Assembly: GCA_037126765.1 (NCBI GenBank)
Contig: JBBCBC010000021.1
Span: forward strand, 23,949,434 to 24,013,433
From: Stenogyne calaminthoides
Taxonomy: Eukaryota; Streptophyta; Magnoliopsida; Lamiales; Lamiaceae
Direction of reading: 5' to 3'
Length of the DNA: 64,000 nucleotides
The number at the start of each line of letters is the position of its first letter. The first letter of the stretch is position 1. Of this stretch, positions 9,971 to 20,079 are shown piece by piece. Below the pieces are notes generated by a model, which was not told the DNA's origin, ran no database searches, and saw only the letters and a list, made by a program, of their open reading frames with translations. The position numbers were made by a program, and so were the translations under genes.

Positions 9971-11950
9971 TGTTGGTCCCGGTCTTAACGAAGTCTCACT
10001 GCGTGCATGGGGGAATACACGTGTCGTTGATTTTTCAAACTTTTTTTTTCATCGAGGTCGATGGGTCAAAGTTATCCCGATATTTTTGTCCCGAGAAGCA
10101 CGGATTGCCCCCGAGTCAAAGTCTCATCGAGACAATGATCCCGAAATTTGCTTTTGAAGCTTCAGATTAATTTCAACCGATCTGAATTTATCGAGATCCC
10201 GAGGAGCTTGGATCGAGATAATTATCTTCTTGAACACTCAAAGAGAGTTAGTTCGGTTTGGTAACTATCTGTTCTAGCTACTCAAGTGTCGGAATGGTTG
10301 GCCCTAAGTTTATACTTCGTTTTAGCTTTGCTGAAATATCTTCTTCCTTTAATAAAACAATGATTAAGGTTGTGACCAATTTTATGCGATTCAATTGGAT
10401 TGGTTCCAATGAATATCGATGAAATATGCTTTCGATGAAAAACATGTAATGTATAAAATGCAAGATGTAAAGCAAACAACACGTAAATTATAGTGGTTCG
10501 TAGAGACTCAAGCTCCTACGTCCTCTCTCTCGATCTTGAGAGAAATTCTTAACCACTTCCTAAAGCTTTCAAAGCTAACTCAATCGTAGCTTACTCACTT
10601 TTCTACCTTGAGTTTTTCGGGCCGACTCACTGCAGACTTACTAACTCAAACACACACAAGTGTTCAGACTACCACAAGTAGCTTACTAACTTCTTCTCTA
10701 GAGTTTTCTGGCCAACTCACTGTAGCTTACTCACTCTTTACAACTCTAACTCACCAACAAAACACACACAAACTACCTTAACAAAGGGTTTGAGTTTTGA
10801 GTTGGTTTCCAACTAGGGTGAGATATCCTTTACAATAAGAACTAATGCAAAGGCTAGGATATCTCTTCTAAGCTTTGGATATATCTATCAATCTAGGCTT
10901 AGAATAGTGAGCTCTCTCCAATGTGAAACACTTGGGAAATTCTAGGGTTTTCGAGTGCTTCAATTTTCCAATAATACGAATGAGCTCTTGAGTTGCTTTG
11001 AAATTTCCCGTAACCTCTCAATGTAAAGTGTCACTGATATTTTTAGGCAACTTCACCAAGGTCACTCTTTGAAAAAAACTATCCGTTGGAAGAGATAGCT
11101 TTATGAGTTTCCTCTTCTAGTGTTTGATGAAAGCCTATTTTTAGGGTTTGAACACTCCCTTGCATGTTTTAGGAAATATGCAGTCATGTAGCCAATCACC
11201 AATTTTTGCGATGCGGAACTTAGCACTCTTCGACATAATTCAGTGGTCTGTCGCTTTCGGTGTCGATGAAATACTGATGTTGTCTTTCTCTGATTGGTTC
11301 TTATCTTCAGTGAATGTAGACAAACAAAACAGCTCTTTTTGGTCAATCTCTCTGAATGAGACAACCTTAAACGACACTTAGACTTAGTTCCTTTTGTCTG
11401 CACTAGAATATTTTGGGCAATATCAACTTTTCTGAACATGTGCGTTTTTCTCAGTTTTGTAGTCTTCAGATAAATATTATTCAGTGCCTCTGAACATTCA
11501 GGTTATATTGAGTATTGAAGATCTTCTTGAGTCTTGAAGACCTCCGAGTCTTGATGTCTTCAAAGAACTTCATGAGTCTTGATGTCTTGAAAACTTCATC
11601 GAGTCTTGATTGTCTTCAAAGAACTTCTTGAGTCTTGGTGTCTTGAAACTTCTTCATGAGTCTTTGATGTCTTGAGAACTTCATCGAAGTCTTGGTGTCT
11701 TGATAACTTACGAAGTCTTGATGTCTTCAAGAACTTTCATCGATTCTTTAGTTACTCAGTACCTTCTGAGTTCTTCAGTAACTTCAAGATCTAACCTGAT
11801 CTATATCTGCTAACTATACATTGTGCAGATATCTTCCTGAACAATCTATGCTGAAACCTGACTCAGACTATCAAGATTATCTTGAACATGTCATACTCAG
11901 GGGTTTTTGGGATCTAATCAAAACTTCTTTATTAAATTCATTTCCCAACA
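9971..11950 (-). repeat. 5' LTR of element B
   Basis: 1980 bp, TGTTGGTCCC...TTTCCCAACA on the + strand. Contains two internal repeat zones: about 10500-10750, with imperfect copies of a segment containing GCTTACTAACTTC, and about 11510-11760, a minisatellite of about 30 bp built on GAGTCTTGATGTCTTCAAG. The solo copy at 31830-33641 aligns end to end but largely lacks the second array, so the array expanded in this copy. Short ORFs inside are not coding. Confidence 0.85.
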
Positions 11951-12226
11951 ATAAGTATCTTCCACTGGATAACGAGCAAGGGCTAAAGGGAATACATGAG
12001 AAGACATTTGGGTTGATCCGTTCCATCGTCTCAACGGTTGTCTCTTCAAGGGTAAGATTCGTGTAAACTCCTAGATTTCGTATGTGTAGGACTTTACGTG
12101 AATTTATTTATACGCATGTATGTTGTTGGTTATTTGCTATTTGAATTAATAGGTTAATTCATGCTAGTAGTAAACTGTTTATTTAAATTACACCTCGAAT
12201 AGATCCGGGCAAAACGTTCTCCAACA
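11951..12226 (+). repeat. Terminal fragment of a D-family LTR (opposite orientation)
   Basis: Reverse-complement homology to 56680-56970 of element D's LTR. Shared landmarks are GAGCAAGG(G/A)..TAA(A)GGGAATAC, the run TTTACGTGA, AATTCATGCTAGTA, and the end TCT/ATTCCCCAACA versus TTCTCCAACA. It ends at 12226 with CCAACA and host-like sequence follows, so it is the outer end of a plus-oriented LTR whose remainder was displaced by B. No primer site follows, so it is a 3' or solo LTR. Confidence 0.75.
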
Positions 12227-12626
12227 GACACCTCATCTGAAAATTGCATTAATTGAAGCACAACCTTAACTACAGTTTTGTGCATTAAAGAAAAGGGTTT
12301 TTTCAGCAATATAAAACGAGTATAAACAAGTAGAGCCTACAAATTTTGCATATTCAAAGCTAGTTTAGATAGCTATTGAAATGAATAGCTTGAAAAACTC
12401 TAAAAAAGTTGGTTACACTTGCACCTAAAACACTAGAGCTTATTTGAAGTGCTGAATCACTTCTCAGGGCTCTTGTCTCGATAGACTTGATCTAAGGGAG
12501 ATTGTCTTCCAGCGATGTTGTCTCAGGCTACCTGACTCACTGTTTACTTTGTGAAAAATTGCAAAATTTCACACACATGTATTCCTCCTTTACACGTGTT
12601 AGTCTCATTCTAGGGACCCACAAATG
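12227..12626. other. Unassigned AT-rich sequence
   Basis: About 400 bp between the D-type LTR end and the duplicated host unit. No open frame, repeat or RNA feature is recognised. Confidence 0.5.
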
Positions 12627-12928
12627 TTCTCATTTTTAATTACTAAAAGAAAATTTTAGTGTCTCGCGTTTATTAAATTATTAAGTGAATTTATTGTGAT
12701 TAAAGTCTTGATGCTCTACTCAAACTATAAAGATTCCATCAATTCAATGACTACTACATATTTTTTTTATTTTTAGTATTTTGTACTACATTTATTTCAA
12801 GAGCCCAAGTTTTATTTACATGGCGCTTTGAAGATGGTCTATTAGATATACACACTGCAGTTTTCATCTCTTTTCCACGTTTCTTATATAGATTTTAGCG
12901 GTGTGGGTATATGTGTATATGTTTGAGT
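12627..12928. repeat. Duplicated segment, copy 1, left piece
   Basis: Aligns with 27290-27586: shared runs include TTGTGATTAAAG, ACTATAAAG, TTTATTTCAAGAG and AGTTTTATTTACAT. Copy 1 resumes at 19991-20079 after the LARD and at 25362-25780 after the LINE. Confidence 0.7.
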
Positions 12929-13482
12929 GTAATCAGTTAGCAGCCACGTGAAAAAGGACAATGACGTGGCAAATGGTGATGACATGGCGGCTAGAACCAA
13001 GTTCAGCTGAAGAGTATGAGATGCCAAGGGCTGCCCTCACAGGGGGACCTGTAAACGAGCAAAGAAGATCAAGCTCGCCTTAACGGGTGACCTCCCTCGA
13101 GGAAGATCCGCAGGCGAGGTCGGAAAGAGAAGAATAGAGACCGCTTGACTGGGCGGCCTCGGGGAGCAGGGTCGGTATCCATATATCGAAGATTTAGTGT
13201 ATCTTGTATTTCCTTGTTTAGAAGGCCCATTAAGTGGCCCATTAGGGTTTTCTTATTTGTACCTTGTAATTATTATAAATAAGGGACAAACCCCAAGAGA
13301 AAATACACACGAAAATACATAGGAAAAAGATAGTAAAACACTCTGGCTTGGTATGCCCCCAGATGTAGTCCTTCCGGATGAACTGGGTCAACAAACTCGA
13401 TTGTTCTTTACGTTTTTCATTATTCATTCATGATTCATATATTACTTGTTTGTGGCATAGACATAAAATCTATGTTACAACA
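12929..13482 (+). repeat. 5' LTR of the LARD
   Basis: Aligns with 19321-19990 over its whole length but starts with a damaged end. It lacks about 90 bp that the 3' LTR has at roughly 19605-19695 (between two copies of a short GAAGA-like word) and a few bases of a cytosine-rich stretch near 13170. A TATA box (TATAAATA, 13274-13281) is followed by GGGACAAACCCC. Confidence 0.85.
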
Positions 13483-13484
13483 AT

Positions 13485-13500
13485 TGGCGCCGTCTATGGG
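13485..13500 (+). promoter_or_regulatory. Primer-binding site of the LARD
   Basis: TGGCGCCGTCTATGGG, two bases after the LTR end ACAACA. It sets plus orientation. Confidence 0.75.
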
Positions 13501-15161
13501 AAACATCTAACAGATTTCACTGCATATTTGTTAAGACACAAAAATAAAAAAATCTGGATGAAACACTCACTGTTCATCCCAAAAAACCATAAATCACCCT
13601 AAAAATCAAGAATCCCAAACCCTATTGTTCATAATTCATGCCACAAACTTATGTTATACATTCTAGACAGAGACATGGAGCAAGGTCTCCTGCAAAGATC
13701 GAAGATCAAAGCAAAATACGTTGGATGGTTTGCAATGAAAATCACTGCTCGTCGTCCGACAATCGATAGGTTCTTCGCCCAAACAGCCGGATGGCGTCTA
13801 CCTCAAGCCTAGTCGTTGCGCCACTACACACTAACACCAGAAAACTCTACCGAGCACTGAATATCTCGCAACACCTGCGTGTCGGCCAAGTCGCGACGCG
13901 AACCGCCGCACCTAGTTTCCTCTCTGATGCGCACAAAAATGGCATCCAAACGCCGTCGAACTCGGGGCCGCCTCAAGTCATCGGGAGCCAATCACGCAAC
14001 GCCACCCACCGCTGCGATCTGCACTTTCACCATGTTGGAGAAATCTTGCAACTTACTGGTTGAAGCGACGCCAACTCTCACCCTGAAATCAGCCGTCGAT
14101 CCGACACCAGTGGCCAAATGGCGTCGACCCAAACTTCTCGCCTCTGTGTGCAGCCGCTGCGTCGCTATGGCCGGAATTCCAGTAGTATCTCCGCTGCTCC
14201 AATTCGCCATCTCCATCACGCACAAGCCTCCGCCGCCGTAAATCGGCACAAGCCGCCCCCACCTCAGTGCACCGCCGTGCCGTTTCAGGCCCAGAAATCA
14301 GAAACTGATATCACCCCTTTTCGGCATCTACTAAAACGATGGAGCCCGGGCTGGACCTCCCGCTGGTGCTGCCCTGGTTGAATGGGCTTGACCTTTTTCC
14401 AAGTGTTGGGCCCAGATTTTTGAGTCTTCACGAACAGTGGGGGCCAAGTTGCAGGGATATTTTGGCCCAAGTTCCAGGAACGTTTCAGCCCAATTTGCAG
14501 CTAAGTACATGAGCCCAAGTTTGGGTTGATTAAATATAGTGTTGGCCAGTTATTATTTGCTGGTAGAATTCTCGACCCAGCAACATTAATAATGAATCCT
14601 TAGGTCAGAAATATTATTCGTTAATAATATTTTCTGCCCAAATACAAAATAATTTGATGTTGTTTTTGTAGGAGACTTTCGTGCCATGTGAATAACCTGA
14701 TATCTAACGGGTTACTTATTTTTTGTGAGGAAAAATATTCGTGACTCTCACAAAAGAAAAGTTGCAAGTGCGCGCGAAGCCTCGGGGGCAACTCAAAGAA
14801 TCTACGGGCAGTCATTTGGCTCACTCGCATCATGTCCTTTTTTTTACTTACTTCCTTTTGATATATGTTACAGTATTCACACTTTCACATATATTAAAAG
14901 TAGGGGGCATATGTATTCATATCTCGAGTTATTCGAGTTATTTTCAGAACAATAAGTTGACTTTAGAAACTCAAACTTGCATGTCTAAATTTGGAGGGTT
15001 ATTTAAACCAAACTCCAAATCCTTACATTTCACTAATAGCATAAACCCTAGAAAAGGACTCTCACAAAATTCATCTGCGAGCACTCAAAAGTCTCATACA
15101 GATGAAGCAAACTTATAATCCGACTTCAAACTTACATCGCATTAAGCAAATAAGCTAAAAT
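13501..15161 (+). other. LARD leader, non-coding
   Basis: GC-richer (13680-14300) than the surroundings. Several short overlapping frames at 13791-14381 have no recognisable domain and overlap on both strands, as expected from base composition. 14400-14530 repeats words such as GCCCAAGTT and GCCCAATTTGCAG. No Gag or other retroelement protein could be read. Confidence 0.5.
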
Positions 15162-15386
15162 CTCAAATTCATAAAGTCGCGGTCTCAAACAAGCAGACCT
15201 GACAATCTCAAATTCACAAAGTCGCGGTCTCAAGCAAGCAGACACGACAATCTCAAATTCAAGAAGTCGCGGTCTCGAACAAGCAGACCCGACAATCTCA
15301 AATTTATAAAGTTGCGATCTCAAACAAGCAGACCCGACGACCTCAAATTCAAGAAGTCGCGGTCTCAAACAAGCGGACCCAACAAC
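15162..15386. repeat. 45-bp tandem array, five units
   Basis: Unit starts CTCAAATTCAAGAAGTCGCG and continues GTCTCAAACAAGCAGACCCG ACAAT. Five copies differ by a few bases, and a decayed sixth follows. Because 45 is divisible by three, the minus strand stays open (15132-15434) and reads a 15-residue repeat (EFEIVGSACLRPRLL), which is a by-product rather than evidence of a gene. Confidence 0.9.
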
Positions 15387-15816
15387 GTCAAAATCCCGAG
15401 GTCGTGATGGCCCTGTCGACCCCGACAGACACAATAGTCAAACTAGAAGGCAATCAAGTCGCAACATAAGTAAGACGACAAATAAGCCCTTCAAATCACA
15501 AGCCAACGGGGTTTGTAATCTCAATAAGATCTACCTCCAAAGACAACATCATGTTCATATCAAACAAATATCTCAATCCAAGTTGACACCGAGTTAAAAC
15601 ACTTGGTTAAAGTCACATTTCGGAATATCCTCCAGCTCACATTGTAGCCATGACTTTCGAATCCCAAGGTCGATGAGTTCGCAGCCTAAACAGCTCGATT
15701 TTTGTCATGACTTCATAAGACGACAAAGAACAAGTTCATTTAAATCGCAATGTCAATAAGACGATAAGAACATAGCTCGATTCAGAGTCGCAAAAGTTAT
15801 TCAAGTCACTGGCAAA
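15387..15816. other. LARD spacer between arrays
   Basis: About 430 bp, rich in words such as AAGTCGCAA, AAGACGACAA and TCAAGTC, perhaps very old relatives of the 45-bp unit. No coding frame. Confidence 0.4.
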
Positions 15817-15998
15817 CAGTCTGAAACGACTATAAACATATACAGTCCAAAACGACTGTAAACATATACAGTCCGAAACAACTATAAACCTATACAGTCT
15901 GAAAAGACTATAAACCTATACAGTCTGAAATGACTATAAACCTACACAGTCCGAAACGACTATAAACCTATACAGACCAAAATGACTATAAACCTACG
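15817..15998. repeat. 26-bp tandem array, seven units
   Basis: Unit CAGTCCGAAACGACTATAAA plus CCTATA. Seven units, each with one to four changes, ending at CCTACGTGCC. Confidence 0.9.
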
Positions 15999-16410
15999 TG
16001 CCAATCTACTTTCACATTCTTGAAACAACAAATCGCTCTGATACAGACGATCTATACAAATGAGAATCAAATCTCCGTCCGGGAGGCAAGACCATAAGGA
16101 TCTCAAACCTTTGCATATCCATGAAAGGTGTTTTTAACAGACATCAAAGCCCAGTCCTGGGGGCAAAACCCACAAAAACCTCAAAGGTTATTTCTATACC
16201 ACAAAAATCGAAAAAGATCTTGTTAATAATCTCAAAATTCAAGTCTCATTTTCAAACACCGATAAAAGTCAATTTTACCAAAAAAATATCAAAAACATTT
16301 TCTAACATACTAATAATATCTTTACGAAATTTTCAAAAGGTTTAAACTTAAATCTCTCTCCCAAAGAATCCCCTCAAATGGTCAAAAAAACCATGGCACT
16401 TCCGCCTTCT
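15999..16410. other. LARD spacer, non-coding
   Basis: AT-rich. A + frame at 16121-16345 encodes a Lys/Ile/Ser-rich peptide with no family likeness. I see nothing else. Confidence 0.4.
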
Positions 16411-17910
16411 TGGCGATGACTTTGTCTGCCATTATTGGCGTCGACCTGCCCACCTCTTCGGCGTCAGCTTTCCGCTACCTCGGTCAGGTGTATTCCACCA
16501 ATTTAGAGAAGTATTATCCGCCTTCACGGTGATGAGATCATCCTCCTTCATCGCCATGGACTTGCCACCTTTTCGAGGTCGGCTTGGTCCGCCTTTGTCG
16601 GCTCTGACCTGTCTGCCTTAACGGCAACGACTACATCCGCCATTATTGGCGTCGACCCACCCACCTTTTGGCGTCACCTTTCTGCTACCTTGGCGAGGTG
16701 TATTCCACTAATTTAGCGAAGTATTCTCCGCCTTCTCTGCAATAAGGTCGTCCGCCTTCATCGACATTGATCTACCACCTCTTTGAGGTCGGCTTTGCTC
16801 ACCTTTGTCGGCGCTGACCTGTCTGCCCTAATGGCAACGACTATGTCCGCCATTATTAGCGTCAACCGGCCCGTCTTTTTTGCGTCGGCTTTCCGCTACC
16901 TCGGCGAGGTGTATTCTGCCGATTTAGCGAAGTATTCTCCGTCTTCTCGGCGATGAGATCGTCCACCTTCATCGGCATGGATCTGCCACCTATTCAAGGT
17001 CGGCTTGGTTCGTCTTTGTCGGCGCTAACCTGTTTGCCCTAATGGCAATGACTACGTCCGCCATTATTAGCATCGACCCGCCTGCCTTTTCGGCATCGAC
17101 TTTCCGCTACCTTGGCGAGGTGTATTCAGCCGATTTAGCAATGTATTCTCCGCCTTCTCGGTGATGAGATCGTCCGCCTTCATCGGCATGGATCTGCCAC
17201 CACTTCAAGGTTGGCTTGGTCCGCCTTTGTCGGCGCTGACCTGTCTGCCTTAATAGCAACGATTACGTCCACCATTATTGGAGTCGAGCCGCCCACCTTT
17301 TTAGTGTCAACTTTTCGCTACCTCAGCGAGGAGTATTCCACCGATTTAGCAAAGTATTCTTCGTCTTCTCGGCGATGAGGTCGTTCGTCTTCATCGACAT
17401 GGATTTGCCACCTCTTCGAGGTTGGCTTAGTCCACCTTTGTCGGCGCTGACTTGTCAGCCATAATGGCAACGACTACGTCCGCCATTATTGGCATCGACC
17501 CACCCGTCTTTTCGGCGTCAGCTTTCTGCTACCTAGACGAGGTGTATTCCGCCGATTTAGCGAAGTATTCTCCTCCTTCCCGGCGATGAGATCGTCCGCC
17601 TTAATCAGCATGGATCTGCCACCTCTTCGAGGTTGGCTTGGTCTGCCTTTGTCATCGCTGACCTGTCTGCCTTAATGGCAATGACTATGTCTGCCATTAT
17701 TGGCGTCGACCTGCCCGCCTTTTCAGCGTCGGCTTTCCGCTACCTCGGTGAGGTGTATTCCCTGATTTAGCAAAGTATTATCCGCCTTCTCGGTGATGAG
17801 ATCGTCCACCTTCATCGGCATGGACCTGCCATCTCTTTAAGGTCGGCTTGGTCCGCCTTTGTCGGTGCTAACCTGTCTGCCTTAAGGGCAACGACTTCGT
17901 CCGCCATTAT
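16411..17910. repeat. 211-bp higher-order tandem array built of nine 21-24-bp monomers
   Basis: The landmark CCATTATTGGCG recurs at 16431, 16642, 16852, 17063, 17274, 17485, 17696 and 17906 (spacing 210-211). Within one unit the sequence divides into nine related blocks of 24, 24, 23, 24, 24, 24, 24, 23 and 21 bp, each near TCCGCCTTCTCGGCGATGA followed by a variable end. So the array is a higher-order repeat. As 211 is not a multiple of three and stops are frequent, it is not protein-coding. Confidence 0.92.
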
Positions 17911-18172
17911 TAGCATCGACCTACCTGCCTCTTCGGCATCGGTTTTCCTCCTTCTCGGCGATGATTTTGCCTGCCTTCATTGGCGTCGACCAGCCCGCCT
18001 CTTCGGTGGTGGCTTTTCGCCTTCTCGGCGATGACTTTGTCCACCTTCATTGGCGTCTACTGGCCCGCCTCTTCGGCGGTGGCTTTCCACGTTCTTGGCG
18101 ATGACTCTGTCTGCCTTCACTGACATCGACTTGCCCGCCTCTTTGGTGTCGGCTTTCCGCTTGTTCGGCGAT
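17911..18172. repeat. 70-bp repeat array at the end of the 211-bp array
   Basis: The word CGGCGATGA recurs at 17956, 18026 and 18096, and CGGCGAT at 18166: period 70, that is three of the same monomers. It looks like the simpler form from which the 211-bp unit (three times 70) grew. Confidence 0.85.
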
Positions 18173-18575
18173 ATTCACTGGTTTTATCCATCACTAGCCA
18201 ATAGAAGTCGAAACTTTGTATTAGTTTGGCCAAGTCAAATAAAATGTTACCTTTCTTTTCATAATTTCTGGGTGTTTAATCCGAGGAGGTCGCATGAATA
18301 AACATCGACCTCCCGAGGTAAGAATTTAGACATACTGGTGGTGAGATCGCCACCCTAGCAGGTGCGGTCTTCCCCCAACTTTTTAAGACGACTAAGCAAA
18401 AGTTTATAAATAAACCGCATCCAAATAAAACGGCAAGAACATATGCAATTTTAAAGTTACATAAGGAAATCAAGTCGGCATGCTATAGGTAGAAAAATAA
18501 ATGAGTTTTATTGACGAAAGGCCCAAAGGATAATTACATCAAGTCATGAACCGCTCGGCCCAAAATGGTCATCGA
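18173..18575. other. LARD spacer, non-coding
   Basis: About 400 bp with no recognised gene. Includes GAGGTCGCATGAATAAAC and GACCTCCCGAGG words of the kind also found in the LTRs. Confidence 0.4.
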
Positions 18576-18921
18576 CGAGCACAGACAAGACTCGCACAGA
18601 GAGACTTCGCCTCAAAATGCGAGCACAGATAAGACTCGTACAAAGAGGCTCACCTCAAAGTGCGAGCACCGACAAGACTCGCACAGAGAGACTTCGCCTC
18701 AAAATGCGAGCACAGACAAAACTCGTACAAAGAGGCTTACCTCGAAGTACGAGCATAGAAAAGACTCGTACAAAGAGGCTCACCTCGAAGTACGAGCACA
18801 TAAAAGATTCGTATAAAGAGGCTCACCTCAAAGTACGAGCATAGAAAAGACTCGTAAAGAGAGGCTCACCTCAAAGTACGAGCACATAAAAGACTCGTAC
18901 AAAGAGGCTCACCTCAAAGTA
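18576..18921. repeat. 43-bp tandem array, eight units
   Basis: Unit begins CGAGCACAGACAAGACTCG, so each unit carries a short CGAG/CTCG hairpin, followed by TACAAAGAGGCTCACCTCAAAGTA. Units 1 and 3 share a variant (GCACAGAGAGACTTCGCC) while 2, 4 and later ones share another, which suggests that duplication passed through a two-unit stage. Frames open across it (18565-18844) follow from composition only. Confidence 0.9.
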
Positions 18922-19320
18922 CGAGCACAAATAAAGAAAATCAAATACCTACCAAGTCGCAGCCTGAACCAGCAACCAAGACTCTCAAGGAGCACAGGCT
19001 CTCGACGAGCTCAATCTCAACAAATAGTAATTGCAGACGATTAACCTCCTGACAAACAGCGAGCATAAGATAGACCCCCCGACCCGGGGGCACGAGGGGG
19101 AATCAAGCCCGCTAAAGCACACCCGAGTCAAGTTGAAGATCCAAGCTTGATACCGGAAGTATTACCATCAAAGTGTGGATAATCAAGACCTCATGAAGGC
19201 ATTCATAGCATACACAGGGGCAAAAAATGCATCCTCAAGGGCGAAAATCAGATAAGTCTTATTTGAACAAAGATAAAGACCGACATCCGAACAAAGTCGA
19301 AGTTCGCTCTTGGGGGCAAT
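18922..19320 (+). other. LARD 3' region with polypurine tract
   Basis: No frame of interest. Ends in GCTCTTGGGGGCAAT immediately before the 3' LTR, the expected plus-strand primer. Confidence 0.6.
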
Positions 19321-19990
19321 TGTTGTAGCCATAATAATAAGTCAACAGCTACGTGACAAAGGATGATGACGTGGAAAATGGTGATGACATGGCGGCTAGA
19401 ACCAAGTTCAGCTGAAGAGTACGAGATGCCGAGAACGGCCCTCACAGGGGGACCTAGAAACGAGCAAAGAAGATCACGTTCGCCTTAACGAGCGACCTCC
19501 CTCGAGGAAGATCCACAGGCGAGGTCAGAAAGAGAAGAATAGAGACCGCTTGACTGGGCGACCTCCCCCGAGGTTGCCCCACGAGCAGGGTCGGTATCCA
19601 TATATCGAAGAAGAGATATCAATTTCGAAGATAAGCAAGATTCCCAGTGTTCATTATGGAAAAAAAGATCTTACACATCTATTAAAGATCCAGGCAAAGA
19701 TTTAGTGTATCTTGTATTTCCTTGTTTAGAAGGCCCATTAAGTGACCCATTAGGGTTTTCATCTTTGTACCTTGTAATTATTATAAATAGGGGACAAACC
19801 CCAAGAGAAAAGACACACAAAAATACATTGGAAAAAGATAGTAAAACACCCTAGCTTGGTATGCCCCCAGACGTAGTCCTTCCAGACGAACTAGGTCAAC
19901 AAACTCGATTGTTCTTTACGTTTTTCATTATTCATTCATGATTCATATATTACTTGTTTGTGGCATAGACGTAAAATCTATGTTACAACA
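19321..19990 (+). repeat. 3' LTR of the LARD
   Basis: 670 bp, TGTTGTAGCC...TGTTACAACA. TATA box at 19792-19799 (TATAAATA), as in the 5' LTR. It is the fuller copy of the pair. Confidence 0.9.
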
Positions 19991-20079
19991 TACTATTCTC
20001 CTTTTTAATTGCTAAATAAAGAAATTTGATCTCACGTTAATTGCACTACTAAGTATAAGTTTTAGATAAGCGTATGATT
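19991..20079. repeat. Duplicated segment, copy 1, middle piece
   Basis: Matches 27580-27673 (TTTTTAATT.CT.AATAAAGAAA, ATTGCACTACTAAGTATAAG). It is flanked by the LARD on the left and the LINE on the right. Its last 16 bp (20064-20079) are the LINE's left target duplication. Confidence 0.75.

Larger units (their letters stand above)
5599..11950 (-). mobile_element. Ty1/copia retrotransposon B, 5' part, interrupted by A
   Basis: Minus-strand copia element with 5' LTR (9971-11950), primer site, gag, protease, integrase and the acidic integrase-RT linker, stopping abruptly at the LTR of A (5598/5599). The missing RT/RNase H half should lie to the left of A, outside the window. B itself sits inside an LTR of the D family: sequence to its right (11951-12226) continues that LTR. 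ATAAG (11951-11955) is the candidate target duplication on this side. Coding frames are shifted repeatedly. A solo LTR of the same family occurs at 31830-33641. Confidence 0.88.
12929..19990 (+). mobile_element. LARD-like non-autonomous LTR retrotransposon (Ty3/gypsy-type primer site)
   Basis: 7.06 kb between two LTRs (5' 12929-13482, 3' 19321-19990), with primer site 13485-13500 and a G-rich polypurine tract (TTGGGGGCAAT) just before the 3' LTR. The 5.8-kb interior has no reverse transcriptase, integrase or Gag motif in any frame. It is instead occupied by five separate tandem arrays. This fits a large retrotransposon derivative mobilised in trans. The primer sequence TGGCGCCGTCTATGGG is of the sort used by large plant Ty3/gypsy elements. 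The 5' LTR lacks its first few bases, and no clean target duplication remains. Confidence 0.85.

Noticed and set aside
11821..12066. Open frame across the B LTR junction as a gene
   Set aside because: It crosses the border of two unrelated LTRs (11950/11951).
13791..14381. Overlapping frames as a host gene or Gag of the LARD
   Set aside because: No domain, frames overlap on both strands, and GC-rich composition explains their length.
18565..18844. Thr/Lys/Arg-rich frames over the 43-bp array
   Set aside because: They merely translate a tandem repeat; the unit length is not constant in frame.
15132..18930. Regular repeats in the LARD as a possible CRISPR array
   Set aside because: Units are directly tandem with no unique spacers, and the setting is a plant LTR element.
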